A stretch of 25,130 bases of DNA from CAYNJF01 sp964351745 (GCA_964351745.1 CAYGPI010000036.1:1-25130); one strand, 5' to 3'. Positions 15,596 through 23,852 are shown, counted from the stretch's first letter. Made by a program: numbers and translations. The notes: generated from the sequence alone by a model not told the origin.

Positions 15596-16591
15596 ATGGT
15601 CATAGATTGTTTTAAATTAAGTTGGGAACAAAGCCAAACTATGTTTCCTTTGGACATGACTCTGGCTCAACAGTTATTATCGCCATTTACAAGAGAGAAA
15701 ATCATTAAGCTTGAGCGCTTAAGTGGCGGCTATGCTAACTCAAATTTTAAATGCTCTTTCGAAAAAAAGCCACCCCTCGTGATTCGAATCTATACACGAG
15801 AAGAATCTGATTTAAGCATAGAGAAAAATATATTATCGTTGTTGCCATTAGACATACCGAAAGCACAGATACTCTATCATGAACATCAAAATGAACATAT
15901 GGCCTATCCTTTTATAGTAATGCCTTTTTTGCCTGGTATTTTAATGCGCGATGGTCTTCTTCATGGCACGCAGGATGATGTGGAGCAAATAAGTTTTCAA
16001 GCTGGGAAGCTTCTTACTAAGCTTCAAAGGATCACTTTTTCTAAGGCTGGTTTTTTTGGAAAAAATCATGAGGTTGTTCCATTGGCCGCTGATCAGCAAA
16101 CGATCCCTTTTCTAAAATCATCATTAACGAGGATTCAGTCAAAGCAATTGTTACCAGAAGTTTTAATAGATCAACTATTTTCAAGCGTTGAGTCGTCAAA
16201 GGATTTACTTGATGAGCATCAACCTGCTTGTTTAGTTCATGGAGATTTTGATCCTTCTAATATCATTGTGTCTTTCATAGATAACGTTTGGCAAGTTGAA
16301 GCTCTATTAGATTGGGAATTTGCGTTAGCGGGTAACTTTTTGTTCGATGTCGGTCATATGATGCGTTATGCTCATCGCTTAGATCCATGCTTTGGAGAGT
16401 CTTTTGTCAGAGGTCTGCAGTCAGAGGGGGTTAAATTACCTAAAGACTGGAAGCGCCAGAGCATGTTGTTGGATTTAATGTCCTTATTACAATTTTGTAC
16501 ACAAGATGCCCGTGACTCTCAGCCTAATCGCTTTAAGGATGTGAAAGCTTTGCTTGAGCATACGGCTAAATCTTTGCACGCCCTTTTATAA
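15596..16591 (+). CDS. Aminoglycoside phosphotransferase-fold kinase
   Basis: A small-molecule kinase of the APH/choline kinase superfamily; substrate unknown. From this ATG the protein has 331 residues. It shows a nucleotide-binding N-lobe (RLSGGYANSNFKC, then VIRIY with the ATP-binding hydrophobic strand), a catalytic loop LVHGDFDPSNII (H215, G216, D217), and the metal-binding LLDWEFALAG (D239). These motifs are complete, so it is probably active. The start is uncertain: a TTG lies 15 bases earlier in frame, and no clear ribosome site supports either. It is divergent from the NagB/LmbE gene and ends 13 bases from the convergent SDR gene. Sugar, amino-alcohol or antibiotic substrates are all possible. 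Confidence 0.85.
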   Translation: MVIDCFKLSWEQSQTMFPLDMTLAQQLLSPFTREKIIKLERLSGGYANSNFKCSFEKKPPLVIRIYTREESDLSIEKNILSLLPLDIPKAQILYHEHQNEHMAYPFIVMPFLPGILMRDGLLHGTQDDVEQISFQAGKLLTKLQRITFSKAGFFGKNHEVVPLAADQQTIPFLKSSLTRIQSKQLLPEVLIDQLFSSVESSKDLLDEHQPACLVHGDFDPSNIIVSFIDNVWQVEALLDWEFALAGNFLFDVGHMMRYAHRLDPCFGESFVRGLQSEGVKLPKDWKRQSMLLDLMSLLQFCTQDARDSQPNRFKDVKALLEHTAKSLHALL

Positions 16592-16604
16592 AATTTGTCA
16601 GTCG

Positions 16605-17429
16605 CTAGTAGGCTCTAGTGAAGCCACCATCGATGGTAATATTCGCACCAGAGATATGGTTAGATTTTTCACTAAGCAGAAAGCTTACAAGATATGCAAC
16701 GTCTTGCGGGTTGCCATATTTTTGTAAAGGAATATTTTGGGTCTCAGATTCAATTTGGCGTTGGTAGGTGTTCTCATTTTCTTTGGCACGAAGTTTAACT
16801 TTTTCTATGAATTTTTCTGTCAATATTCCGCCTGGTGAAATCGTGTTTACATGTATTTTTTTTGCACCTAAATGATGAGATAATCCTTTCGCTTGTGCCA
16901 ACCACATAGCTCTTAAAATGCCGTAGGAAGCATGGCTAGGTAATAATTCTTTAGAAGTTATGCCTGATATGATGACAATCTTTCCATTCTCTTCTATCAT
17001 AGAAGCCGTTTGCTTAATGATTTCTAAAGGGCCAGTAAAGCAGCTTTCGAACATGGCATGCCAAGCTTGAGGGCTCGGAAGAAATGGATCGTCGAGATCA
17101 GGTCTTGGTGTGATTATGACTAAACCAGCGATAGAAGTTTTTTGATCAGCAAGCTCTTGCATAGTACGATGGATCTCTGAAATATGTTCGTTGCTAAACG
17201 CGTATATTGAACTCTTGTGACCAGCTCTTTTTAGTTGATTTTTTGTGCTTTCTAGCTTAGAGCTATCTCTACCAAAGAGGATAAGATCATGATTTTCTTG
17301 CGCTAAGGTTTGCACTATTGACTGGCCAAGGCCACTATTGGCACCACTGACAATGATAGTGGCAGCTTGAGACGCCAGTGAGTAGATGAAAAGAATGGCT
17401 AGACTATAAATTTTAATCGATGGAGTCAT
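16605..17429 (-). CDS. SDR-family oxidoreductase with signal peptide
   Basis: A 274-residue short-chain dehydrogenase/reductase. Residues 1-22 look like a Sec signal peptide (IYSLAILFIYSLASQA, cleavage after A22). The Rossmann fold then begins at once: ATIIVSG, then the cofactor motif GANSGLG (29-35). SPGGILTEKF and SGANITIDGGF near the C-terminus are typical. The active site deviates: YxxxK reads Y169...R173, and the usual NNAG reads IITP at 105-108. There is no ATG, GTG or TTG between the first codon and the Rossmann strand, so the hydrophobic segment must be translated. AAGAGA lies 8 bases before the ATG, and the yaiI-like gene ends 13 bases upstream. The oxidoreductase call is firm as a fold; catalysis and location are open. 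Confidence 0.87.
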   Translation of the reverse strand: MTPSIKIYSLAILFIYSLASQAATIIVSGANSGLGQSIVQTLAQENHDLILFGRDSSKLESTKNQLKRAGHKSSIYAFSNEHISEIHRTMQELADQKTSIAGLVIITPRPDLDDPFLPSPQAWHAMFESCFTGPLEIIKQTASMIEENGKIVIISGITSKELLPSHASYGILRAMWLAQAKGLSHHLGAKKIHVNTISPGGILTEKFIEKVKLRAKENENTYQRQIESETQNIPLQKYGNPQDVAYLVSFLLSEKSNHISGANITIDGGFTRAY

Positions 17430-17442
17430 GGTGGTTTTCTCT

Positions 17443-17892
17443 TTAAGATTTATTCTTGGCTAAAAATCGATCAAGTGCATTGGCAAAGCTTTGTTGATCT
17501 TTTTTTCCGGGAGACCTTGGACCACCTGAGATTTGGCCTGCATCTCTTAACTCTGTCATCATGTTTCGGCTCCGTAGTTTTTCTTTGATGTTGTCTTTGG
17601 TATAGATGTTTCCCCTTGTGCCAAGAGCTGTGGCATGTTTATCGATGACGGCATCGGCCAGAGGGATATCATCGGTAATGACGAGATCTCCTTTTTCAAC
17701 CATCTTTTCAATTTCACTATCAGCAACATCAAATCCTTTGGGGACTTGAACAAAGTGAATATGGGGAGAGCCAGGGATCGTAAGCGGGTGATTCGCGTAT
17801 AAGATAGTCTTAATGGCTAATCTTTTAGCGGCTCTAAAAACAATCTGTTTGATGATATTAGGGCAGCCGTCAGCGTCGACAAGAATTTTCAC
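17443..17892 (-). CDS. YaiI/YqxD (DUF188, UPF0178) family protein
   Basis: A conserved protein related to PIN/NYN-type nucleases; its role is not established. From the GTG at 17892 the product has 149 residues, close to E. coli YaiI (about 152), and begins MKILVDADGCPN, where family members begin. It contains GFDVADSEI, GDLVITDDIPLA and GGPRSPGKKDQQSFA. The aspartates in VDADGCP and ITDDIPLAD would form the acidic site. TAGGAAA lies about 6 bases before this GTG. An in-frame ATG at 17952 gives 20 more residues but has no ribosome site. It is followed by the SDR gene 13 bases later and is divergent from rubredoxin. Confidence 0.9.
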   Translation of the reverse strand: MKILVDADGCPNIIKQIVFRAAKRLAIKTILYANHPLTIPGSPHIHFVQVPKGFDVADSEIEKMVEKGDLVITDDIPLADAVIDKHATALGTRGNIYTKDNIKEKLRSRNMMTELRDAGQISGGPRSPGKKDQQSFANALDRFLAKNKS

Positions 17893-18044
17893 AGGTTTTC
17901 CTAGGCTTTTGAAATTGGTGTTGATTATATATGGATTTGTTTTGATGTTCATTAATATGGGATCTAAGCCTTTGATTATCTCTTCTTTTTAAGGACATGA
18001 TATGGGACAATGTTCACACTAGAATATTAATTGTTAGTTAACTT

Positions 18045-18212
18045 ATGAAAAAACATATGTGTTTACAGTGCGGCCTTATTTACGACGAAGCTGAGGGTTG
18101 GCCTGAAGATGGCATCCCTGCGGGCACAAAATGGGCTGATGTGCCAATGAACTGGCGGTGTCCTGAGTGTGGTGCCACTAAAGATGACTTCGAAATGGTT
18201 GAGCAAGACTGA
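18045..18212 (+). CDS. Rubredoxin
   Basis: A 55-residue one-iron electron carrier. The four iron-binding cysteines occur as MCLQCG (C6, C9) and RCPECG (C39, C42). The knuckles and the core YDEAEGWPEDGIPAGTKW, with its aromatic residues, are typical of RubA-type rubredoxins. It is complete, although very short. No good ribosome site precedes the ATG. In gammaproteobacteria such rubredoxins often feed electrons to alkane hydroxylases or oxidative-stress reductases; no partner is in the window. It is divergent from the yaiI-like gene and convergent with hemJ. Confidence 0.95.
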   Translation: MKKHMCLQCGLIYDEAEGWPEDGIPAGTKWADVPMNWRCPECGATKDDFEMVEQD

Positions 18213-18242
18213 CTAGCTGATGCTAAGCGGTTTGTCTTGCTC
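18201..18242. repeat. Inverted repeat over the rubredoxin stop
   Basis: GAGCAAGAC (18201-18209) and GTCTTGCTC (18234-18242) are perfect nine-base arms with a 24-base loop. The left arm encodes the last three rubredoxin codons. Two more pairs are possible across a bulged C. No U-tract follows on either side, so it may be an mRNA 3' stabiliser or a factor-assisted end between convergent genes. Confidence 0.45.
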
Positions 18243-18255
18243 CAAGGTTATGATC

Positions 18256-18681
18256 TTAAAATGGTTTAACGACAACTAAGATCACAATAACGATTAACAG
18301 AAGTACTGGAATTTCGTTGAATAGGCGATAGAACACGTGGCTTTTGGAATTCTGAAATTTTGCAAATTTTTTCAGATAATGCAGACATAAGAAGTGGTAA
18401 ACTAAAAGCGCAATAACAAGTAGCAATTTTGCGTGAAACCACCCACTCGTTTGGATCGCTTCAACCCAGTAGCCTAGAAGACCAAAGCCAAAAAAAAGCG
18501 CTAAAACGGCACTTGGCGTCATAATTCCCCAAAAGAGTTTACGCTCCATGATGCAAAAGCGTTGATAATTTGGATCTTTGTGCTCAAGCTCTGTGTGATA
18601 AACAAATAATCTGGGCAAGTAAAATAGTCCTGCAAACCAACAGATAACAAAGATGATATGAAAGGATTTTATCCACAGCAT
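18256..18681 (-). CDS. hemJ: HemJ-like protoporphyrinogen IX oxidase
   Basis: Inner-membrane protein of the HemJ (UPF0093) family, which oxidises protoporphyrinogen IX near the end of heme synthesis. From this ATG the product has 141 residues, the usual size. It begins MLWIKSFHIIF with the conserved histidine H8, then CWFAGLFYLPRLFVYH. Four hydrophobic helices are visible, the last being LLLIVIVILVVV. Alternative starts are an ATG at 18699 (six more residues) and a TTG at 18750. The chosen start matches family N-termini but its GGAG is 12 bases away and lies inside a hairpin. It is divergent from the DUF6776-like gene. hemL, another heme gene, is 6 kb away. Confidence 0.85.
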   Translation of the reverse strand: MLWIKSFHIIFVICWFAGLFYLPRLFVYHTELEHKDPNYQRFCIMERKLFWGIMTPSAVLALFFGFGLLGYWVEAIQTSGWFHAKLLLVIALLVYHFLCLHYLKKFAKFQNSKSHVFYRLFNEIPVLLLIVIVILVVVKPF

Positions 18682-18690
18682 AAGATTAAG

Positions 18691-18716
18691 ATGCTCCATC
18701 TTCAAAAAAGGAGCAT
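18691..18716 (-). promoter_or_regulatory. Hairpin covering hemJ ribosome site
   Basis: In the hemJ message ATGCTCC (18710-18716) can pair with GGAGCAT (18691-18697) across a 12-base loop. The pairing hides the GGAG that precedes the ATG at 18681, so it could reduce translation of hemJ. If translation starts at 18699 instead, the start codon itself lies in the loop. Confidence 0.35.
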
Positions 18717-18778
18717 AGTAGCACGTATCTTGCAAGTTACGACAATACAATCACCTCTCTCTCAATGGCGGAGTTCTT

Positions 18779-19495
18779 ATGGGTAGTCAACTCATTCATA
18801 ACCTTAGGGCTAGGCGAAATGTGGTTTTAAGTTTCCTTATCATATTGATTGGAATGCTGATGACCGCACAATACAGCTTTGAGAAAGGTTTTTCTCGTGG
18901 TGCTTTAGAGTGGCGTGACGCTAAAAGTCGATTTTTTGTCCTAAATCACAAACATCAGCAATGTAAAGTTGCTTTGAGTGAAGGAGATGAAAAAATAGCA
19001 CGTCTTGAAGTTGATAATCAGCAGCTATCAAGGATTAACAGTGCTTTAAAACAGGAGCTTACTGTTCTTGCTACATCCTCGGCTAATATATCGCAAGAAA
19101 ATGCGCTCTATAAGAAAATTTTAGCGCCTGAGTATCAACAGAAAGGGATCCAAATTAACAGCGTACAAATTTACCCTTCGCAACAAACCGGTCGCTTTAG
19201 GTATGAAGTCTTATTAGCTAAATTTAGCAATCAGAAGAAAATAACCCCTGGGACGATGCACCTGAGTGTGCAAGGGGTGCAAGATGATGAGATAATTCAA
19301 ATACCCTTGGAAGCTTTGTCACGAGATTGGCAGCAAGGCCAGCCTTACACAGTACGATACTTTCAAATGCTAAAAGGGCAAATTCAATTGCCGGAAGGGT
19401 TTGTGCCAGAGAGTATTATTGTGAGTTTGGTTGAGAAGGGAGATAAGAGTAAAGTTAGTTCAGAGGATTTCCCATGGCTGGTGTCTATAGGCTAA
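18779..19495 (+). CDS. DUF6776-like membrane-anchored coiled-coil protein
   Basis: No enzymatic role is known. The 238-residue protein has one N-terminal membrane anchor (about residues 14-34, VVLSFLIILIGMLMTAQ), preceded by a basic RARR. A heptad-like polar stretch follows (about 60-115; LEVDNQQLSRINSALKQEL), consistent with a coiled coil. A soluble beta-rich C-terminal domain follows (about 125-238; VQIYPSQQTGRFRYEVLL). The topology suggests that most of the protein is periplasmic. GGAG lies about 6 bases before the ATG. Proteins of this shape sit beside erpA in Pseudomonas and relatives, which is the main ground for the family name. Its gene starts 98 bases from hemJ, divergently. Confidence 0.75.
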   Translation: MGSQLIHNLRARRNVVLSFLIILIGMLMTAQYSFEKGFSRGALEWRDAKSRFFVLNHKHQQCKVALSEGDEKIARLEVDNQQLSRINSALKQELTVLATSSANISQENALYKKILAPEYQQKGIQINSVQIYPSQQTGRFRYEVLLAKFSNQKKITPGTMHLSVQGVQDDEIIQIPLEALSRDWQQGQPYTVRYFQMLKGQIQLPEGFVPESIIVSLVEKGDKSKVSSEDFPWLVSIG

Positions 19496-19515
19496 CTACT
19501 CAGCAGCACAAAAAT

Positions 19516-19544
19516 TTGGTATATTAGTAACTAACATATATAAA
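19516..19544 (+). promoter_or_regulatory. Possible erpA promoter with internal palindrome
   Basis: TTGGTA (19516-19521) and TATAAA (19539-19544) are 17 bases apart. The spacer contains TTAGT-A-ACTAA (19524-19534), extended to 19520-19538 with one mismatch. The palindrome is placed where a repressor would block polymerase. A start site near 19551 would fall just after AGGG (19547-19550), so either the leader is very short or the promoter is elsewhere. Confidence 0.3.
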
Positions 19545-19560
19545 GTAGGGTCAACTGAAA

Positions 19561-19923
19561 ATGAGTGTGGATACAACAGTTCAGGTTAATGAAGCTGCCG
19601 CAAACAGGATTGCAAAGCTCTTAGAAATAGAAGGTGATTACAGCGTTCGTTTTAGGGTTTATATCACAGGTGGCGGTTGCTCTGGCTTTCAATATGGTTT
19701 TGCCTTTGAGCGAGATATCGTTGAGGATGATATTGTTATTCATAAAGAAGTGGTTTATCAAGGTAGCCCCATTGCCTTTGATATTGTTGTTGATCCAATG
19801 AGTTATCAATATCTAGAGGGTGCTGAAGTTCAATTTGTAGAAGGACTCTATGGCGCTCATTTCAAAATTTCTAACCCAATGGCCAAAAATACATGTGGGT
19901 GCGGCAACTCATTTGCGATTTAG
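19561..19923 (+). CDS. erpA: A-type iron-sulfur carrier ErpA
   Basis: Carries Fe-S clusters to target proteins, in E. coli including the isoprenoid enzyme IspG. The 120-residue protein has the A-type cysteines C40 (GGGCSGFQYGF), C112 and C114 (TCGCGNSF). The spacing and the SNPMAKNTCGCG ending point to ErpA rather than IscA or SufA, though the distinction is by resemblance. Position beside the DUF6776-like gene and anmK also fits ErpA in relatives. The TAG stop overlaps the convergent anmK stop by 4 bases, leaving no room for a terminator. Confidence 0.93.
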   Translation: MSVDTTVQVNEAAANRIAKLLEIEGDYSVRFRVYITGGGCSGFQYGFAFERDIVEDDIVIHKEVVYQGSPIAFDIVVDPMSYQYLEGAEVQFVEGLYGAHFKISNPMAKNTCGCGNSFAI

Positions 19924-21077
19924 CTTGTTTTAGACTGCAGCAAAGTTTCAAACGTTGTGGGATCAGGGAAATAACTTGCCCCTAGTAAAGTATTTCTTTT
20001 AGCGCCTGTGACTTGGGATATCTCCACAGGCTTGTTTTGTAGGCGTTGCAAAGCAAGCCAAGCAAAACATCCCGATTCTACCCAATCAGGTGACATGCCT
20101 AGTTTCTCAAGAGAATTTAATTCATAAGAAGTTCCCAGATCTTTTTTCAGTTGCGCCATGAGTCTATTGTTATGAGAGCCTCCGCCACAAATATAGACTT
20201 GTGAACGATTGACGTGTTGCTTGATAGCATTGACGATAGTTCTTGATGTGAGGGATAGTAAGGTAGCTTGCACGTCTGCAGCTTTAATGTCAGGGCTCTG
20301 ATGAAGATAGGTCTTTAACCAATCTAGATTAAAGCTTTCTTTGCCTGTGCTTTTAGGGGGGCCCTTCTTAAAGTAGGGATCTTCCAAGAGTGCATTTAAG
20401 AGAGCATTGTTGCTTTTACCTTGGTTTGCAAAATCTCCGTTATGGTCATAAGCTTTAGAGCGATGCTCTAGGCACCATTGATCCATTAAGCAGTTACCAG
20501 GGCCTGTATCATAGCCAAGGTAGGGGAGTGAGGGATCTTTGGGTAAGAAACTAATATTGGCAATACCACCAATATTCACAATCATTCTATCTACCGTACT
20601 ATCTTTAAATGCCCAATGATGAAACGCTGGAGCCAGAGGTGCACCTTGTCCACCCAAAGCAATATCAGCACGTCGAAAGTCTGCAATCACAGGGATTTGA
20701 GTCTTTTGGGCAATAATATTGGGATCGCCTATTTGCATAGTAAATGGAAGCTCGATTGACGGCTCATGCCATAAAGTTTGTCCGTGACTGCCAATCGCTA
20801 AAATTTGATTCTTGGGGACTTTAGATTTTTTGATAAGGGCATTGGCAGCATTGGCAAATAAGTTAGCCATGGCTGTGTCTAATTGGCCAAGCTCTTTTAA
20901 AGTACATTTGCCATGAACAGATAAAGATAAGATGTGTTTTTTGATTTTTGGTCCGATGGGGGCTTCTAATCTTGAAACAAGTTGTGCACCACTCGCATCA
21001 AAAGACCACAGGCCCGCATCAATGGCATCAACACTAGTACCAGACAACAAGCCTATAACATAATTTTTTGACATCAT
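19920..21077 (-). CDS. anmK: Anhydro-N-acetylmuramic acid kinase
   Basis: Phosphorylates and opens 1,6-anhydro-MurNAc from recycled cell wall to MurNAc-6-phosphate. The 385-residue protein has the family motifs IGLLSGTSVDAID (near the start), LGGQGAPLAPAFH, VDRMIVNIGGIANIS and YDTGPGNCLMDQW, then ICGGGSHN towards the end. Two ATGs are adjacent; the first overlaps the stop of the M23 peptidase gene as ATGA, which points to coupled translation. A wall peptidase followed by a wall-sugar kinase makes functional sense. No murQ, nagA or sugar transporter is in the window. Confidence 0.96.
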   Translation of the reverse strand: MMSKNYVIGLLSGTSVDAIDAGLWSFDASGAQLVSRLEAPIGPKIKKHILSLSVHGKCTLKELGQLDTAMANLFANAANALIKKSKVPKNQILAIGSHGQTLWHEPSIELPFTMQIGDPNIIAQKTQIPVIADFRRADIALGGQGAPLAPAFHHWAFKDSTVDRMIVNIGGIANISFLPKDPSLPYLGYDTGPGNCLMDQWCLEHRSKAYDHNGDFANQGKSNNALLNALLEDPYFKKGPPKSTGKESFNLDWLKTYLHQSPDIKAADVQATLLSLTSRTIVNAIKQHVNRSQVYICGGGSHNNRLMAQLKKDLGTSYELNSLEKLGMSPDWVESGCFAWLALQRLQNKPVEISQVTGAKRNTLLGASYFPDPTTFETLLQSKTS

Positions 21078-22474
21078 TCAAACTCAGATTGGGCGAGCAT
21101 GACGCGGTGGTGATGGTCCATCAATGCCAGCAGGTTTTTAGAGTGCATGAGATATTCATCACGCTTCACTTTAATAATATCATTGGATTGCGGAAGTGCC
21201 ACGGTTAATGGGTTGCGATGAGAGCCATTGATTCTAAATTCATAATGCAAATGTGGACCCGTTGCCAAACCAGATGAGCCGACAGAGCCGATTTTTTGCC
21301 CTTGCTTAACCCTGCTGCCTGTCTTAATGTTTTTAGCGAATTTATGCATGTGAGCATACAAAGTTGTGTATTTCGGGCCATGCTCAATAATGACTGTGTT
21401 GCCATACCCACCTTTGTGACCTGCAAAGATGACCTTACCATCTCCAGAAGCCTGGATAGGCGTTCCGCGAGGGGCTGCATAATCGACGCCTTTGTGGGCT
21501 CTAATCTTATGTAGTACTGGATGTTTACGTTTCAAGTTAAAGTGACTGCTTATGCGTGTGTATTTAACAGGGCTTCTGATGAAAGCTTTTTTGAGACTCT
21601 TGCCATTCGGAGTGTAGTACGATGAATTTCCATTATCGTCAGTGAAGCGAACGGCTTGATAGCTTTTGCCTTGATTGATAAATTCAGCAGATAATATTGG
21701 CCCCACACCAATTTTTTTGCCATCTACATATTTTTCTTCAAACAAAACTTTAAAGGAATCTTCAGGTCTAATATCCAAAGAGAAATCGATATCATAAGCA
21801 AAAATATCCGCTAACTCCATGATAAGCTTGTCTTCTAAGTTGGCGCGCTTTCCATCTAGGAATAAGGAGTCTTGAATGATTGCTTGCCCAAAAGCTATTT
21901 TGTTTTCAATAGGGGCTTCAATTAACGTGCTAACAAATTTATTATTCTTTCTTTCAATTTGTAAGGACTTAAATTCATCGATTTGTTGCTCGATTGCATG
22001 TAAGCGCCCATCATCATCTCTTAGAATTTTGATCTGCTGGCCTGGATAAATTCTTTTCAGATAACGTGAGTGCTCACCAATGTTGAGCGCAGCGCTAAGC
22101 TCAGCAGGTAATATTTTTGCGTCACGAAAAAGAGTTGTGAGTGAGTCCCCAGATTTGACCTCAAGGTTAGACCAGTGCAACTGAGAGATAGGCTCTAGAG
22201 GCGCTGATACAGCTTCTTGCTCGATGATACGTTGGGGTAGCTCAATGACATTGACAACAGGCACTTTCGGCTGATTAAGCACAACAGTCTTTGGGCTGGA
22301 CGTAACATCAGTTGATAGCTGATATAACGAGAGCGCTCCGAATGCTCCAATAGCTCCAAAAACTCCTAAGCCCAATAGCTTCAGCATTGATCTTCTCTTT
22401 TTTTGTCGATAAAAAAGAGGACGTACCCTTTCCCTGGGTTTATAATCCGTTCTCACCCTATTTGATGTTTCCAT
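21074..22474 (-). CDS. M23 family murein endopeptidase (MepM-like)
   Basis: A membrane-anchored zinc peptidase likely to cut peptidoglycan cross-bridges in the periplasm. The 466-residue protein has a basic cytoplasmic tail and one membrane segment (31-51). An OapA/LysM-like domain (about 101-151; VKSGDSLTTLF, YPGQQIKIL) follows, then a linking beta domain (195-300). The M23 LytM domain has HKGVDYAAPRGTP with H327 and D331, YAHMHKF with H375, and HLHYEFR with H408 and H410. All zinc and catalytic positions expected of an active enzyme are present. It resembles E. coli MepM (YebA) and the Pseudomonas neighbour of anmK and tyrZ. The ribosome site is weak. Confidence 0.93.
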   Translation of the reverse strand: METSNRVRTDYKPRERVRPLFYRQKKRRSMLKLLGLGVFGAIGAFGALSLYQLSTDVTSSPKTVVLNQPKVPVVNVIELPQRIIEQEAVSAPLEPISQLHWSNLEVKSGDSLTTLFRDAKILPAELSAALNIGEHSRYLKRIYPGQQIKILRDDDGRLHAIEQQIDEFKSLQIERKNNKFVSTLIEAPIENKIAFGQAIIQDSLFLDGKRANLEDKLIMELADIFAYDIDFSLDIRPEDSFKVLFEEKYVDGKKIGVGPILSAEFINQGKSYQAVRFTDDNGNSSYYTPNGKSLKKAFIRSPVKYTRISSHFNLKRKHPVLHKIRAHKGVDYAAPRGTPIQASGDGKVIFAGHKGGYGNTVIIEHGPKYTTLYAHMHKFAKNIKTGSRVKQGQKIGSVGSSGLATGPHLHYEFRINGSHRNPLTVALPQSNDIIKVKRDEYLMHSKNLLALMDHHHRVMLAQSEFE

Positions 22475-22637
22475 ATTTTTTGAATTCTAACTATAAAATT
22501 AGCTGGGGTAGGTGTTAAAATCAATACGATTTATGCGATGCATAATATTACCACAAAAAAATTGTTATATGACAATGTCTTGCATGTGGCATTTGTAAGT
22601 TAAAAAACTTTTTAAAAAGATAAGCGGTGTCTTTAAG

Positions 22638-23852
22638 ATGAACGATGTAGAAAAAAGCCTGGAGTTAATCTCCCGAGGCGCAGAAGAGATTATCCCCAAT
22701 GATGAACTGGCTGCTCGCTTAAGCAAGAAAAAGGTATTAAGAATTAAAGCAGGGTTTGATCCCACTGCGCCCGATTTGCACTTGGGACATACTGTTTTAA
22801 TTAACAAACTAAAACATTTCCAGGATTTAGGTCATGAGATTTTATTCTTAATTGGTGATTTCACGGGGATGATTGGCGACCCAACAGGAAAAAATGCTAC
22901 GAGGCCTGCATTGTCGCGAGAAGATATCGTTGAAAACGCTAAAACGTACACAAATCAAGCCTTTAAGATCTTAGATAAAAACAAAACAAAGGTTATGTTT
23001 AACTCAACCTGGATGGATAAGCTTGGTGCTGAGGGCTTAATTAAACTCGCTTCTCAGCACACTGTCGCTAGAATGCTAGAGCGCGATGATTTCGGGAAGA
23101 GATATAAATCAGGTCAGCCTATTTCTATTCATGAATTTTTGTACCCTTTAATTCAAGGACAAGATTCCGTTGAAATGAAAGCTGATGTTGAGTTGGGCGG
23201 TACGGATCAGAAATTTAATCTACTGGTTGGGCGAGAGCTTCAAAAGCAAGCAGGTCTTGAGCCTCAAATTATTATGACGATGCCTTTACTAGAAGGCACA
23301 GATGGCATAAAAAAAATGTCAAAGTCACTTAACAATTATATTGGGATCGATGAGCCTGCGAATGATATGTTTGGCAAGATTATGTCAATCTCGGATGAGC
23401 TGATGTGGCGCTATTTTGATCTATTAAGTTTTAAGCCAGTTCAAGACATTGAGACTCTTAAGCAACAAGCTGCAGACGGCATGAATCCAAGAGATGCCAA
23501 AGTCATGTTAGCTCAAGAAATTATAGAGCGTTTCCATTCAAAGCAAGCTGCGATCGATGCCTATGAGCATTTTGTTAGTCAATTTAAGCGCAATGAAATT
23601 CCAGATGATATTCCTGAGTTCGTTTTTGAAGTTTCTAAAGAGGGATTAGCTATTGCAAGTTTATGCAAACAAGCAAACCTTACCTCAAGTACATCAGATG
23701 CGATGCGCATGATAAAGCAGGGGGCGGTTAAGATTGACGCTCAAAAAGTTGAAGATAAATCACTGATGCTTATGCCTGGCACGTCGTTGACAATTCAAGT
23801 TGGAAAGCGAAGATTTGCTAAGATTATTTTGAAGAATAGTGAGCCAGTATGA
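22638..23852 (+). CDS. tyrS: Tyrosyl-tRNA synthetase
   Basis: Charges tRNA-Tyr with tyrosine. The 404-residue protein has the class I signatures HLGH (48-51) and KMSKS (226-230), and the tyrosine-site region GGTDQKFNLLVGR (187-199). The S4 RNA-binding domain occupies about residues 340-400 (SDAMRMIKQGAVKID). Short length and the motif style fit the TyrZ-type branch found in Pseudomonas. It is divergent from the M23 peptidase with 163 bases between them. I see no T-box-like leader. No clear intrinsic terminator follows it. Confidence 0.97.
   Translation: MNDVEKSLELISRGAEEIIPNDELAARLSKKKVLRIKAGFDPTAPDLHLGHTVLINKLKHFQDLGHEILFLIGDFTGMIGDPTGKNATRPALSREDIVENAKTYTNQAFKILDKNKTKVMFNSTWMDKLGAEGLIKLASQHTVARMLERDDFGKRYKSGQPISIHEFLYPLIQGQDSVEMKADVELGGTDQKFNLLVGRELQKQAGLEPQIIMTMPLLEGTDGIKKMSKSLNNYIGIDEPANDMFGKIMSISDELMWRYFDLLSFKPVQDIETLKQQAADGMNPRDAKVMLAQEIIERFHSKQAAIDAYEHFVSQFKRNEIPDDIPEFVFEVSKEGLAIASLCKQANLTSSTSDAMRMIKQGAVKIDAQKVEDKSLMLMPGTSLTIQVGKRRFAKIILKNSEPV

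Noticed and set aside
10016..16591. Aminoglycoside resistance function for the two APH-fold kinases
   Set aside because: The superfamily covers many kinase substrates; neither protein shows features I can tie to a known resistance enzyme.
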